The notes beneath the pieces were generated by a model. The model worked only from the letters and a program-made list of their open reading frames with translations. It was not told the origin of the DNA and did no database searches. The translations under genes were made by a program, and so were the position numbers. Positions 63,940 to 64,000 of a stretch of DNA of 64,000 nt are shown piece by piece. Source of the DNA: Balanoglossus misakiensis (taxonomy: Eukaryota; Hemichordata); contig CM082587.2 in assembly GCA_040954595.2 (NCBI GenBank), positions 6,076,001 to 6,140,000 of the forward strand, given 5' to 3'. Numbering within the stretch: position 1 is the first letter of the stretch; each line of letters opens with the position of its first letter.

Positions 63940-64000
63940 CACCATCAAATTTAATAATGTCGGTGGAAGAAGAATGCTTGCTTTCGATTAGTCAGATGCC

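Noticed and set aside
63691-63954. Plus-strand frame with a long poly-histidine run
   Set aside because: It arises from the TCA microsatellite and lies antisense to the genuine C2B exon.
1-64000. CRISPR arrays, operons or bacterial ribosome binding sites
   Set aside because: The window is spliced animal DNA; the tandem repeats present are microsatellites and no spaced repeat array exists.

Overview
This window is animal nuclear DNA. Its genes carry spliceosomal introns with GT..AG borders, ubiquitin-pathway, LIM, WD40 and C2 domain proteins, AATAAA signals, microsatellites and short terminal-inverted-repeat elements. The genes are compact (median introns of a few hundred bases) and include one-copy BAG6, UBAC1 and ACBD6. 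An invertebrate deuterostome such as amphioxus is my best guess, but the sequence does not prove it.

Layout. 1-12 kb is mostly non-coding. It has a possible terminal exon at the left edge, a diverged tandem duplication, a foldback, a TGAG microsatellite and a 293-bp Mutator-like MITE. 12.2-14.2 kb (+) is a two-exon WD40 propeller gene with an acidic repeat tail. 14.98-16.9 kb (-) is ACBD6. 17.7-18.1 kb (+) is a small unrecognised membrane-protein ORF. 20.5-30.3 kb (-) is BAG6 in 22 coding exons (1208 residues), with at least two MITEs in its introns. 31.5-34.7 kb (+) is UBAC1 (11 exons, 406 residues), head to head with BAG6. 37.2-42.9 kb and 46.2-49.3 kb (-) are two tandem paralogues that fuse a GAPR-1-like CAP domain to a mini zinc finger and two LIM domains. 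49.4-63.5 kb is gene-poor. It has a frameshifted GT31 galactosyltransferase-like relic at 57.2-57.7 kb beside three DR1-type nuclear-receptor motifs. One C2B exon of a synaptotagmin-family gene (-) lies at 63.6-63.8 kb.

How the genes relate. BAG6 (ubiquitin-like chaperone holdase) and UBAC1 (Ubl/UBA adaptor) share a short bidirectional promoter region and both act in ubiquitin-proteasome quality control. From memory of the human map, BAG6, UBAC1 and ACBD6 lie on three different MHC paralogons (6p21, 9q34, 1q25). Their adjacency here looks like an unduplicated proto-MHC arrangement. All exon models were hand-built from splice signals. For the five complete genes with introns the coding lengths are divisible by three: WD40 1704, ACBD6 774, BAG6 3627, UBAC1 1221, CAP-LIM 969 and 978 (two copies).
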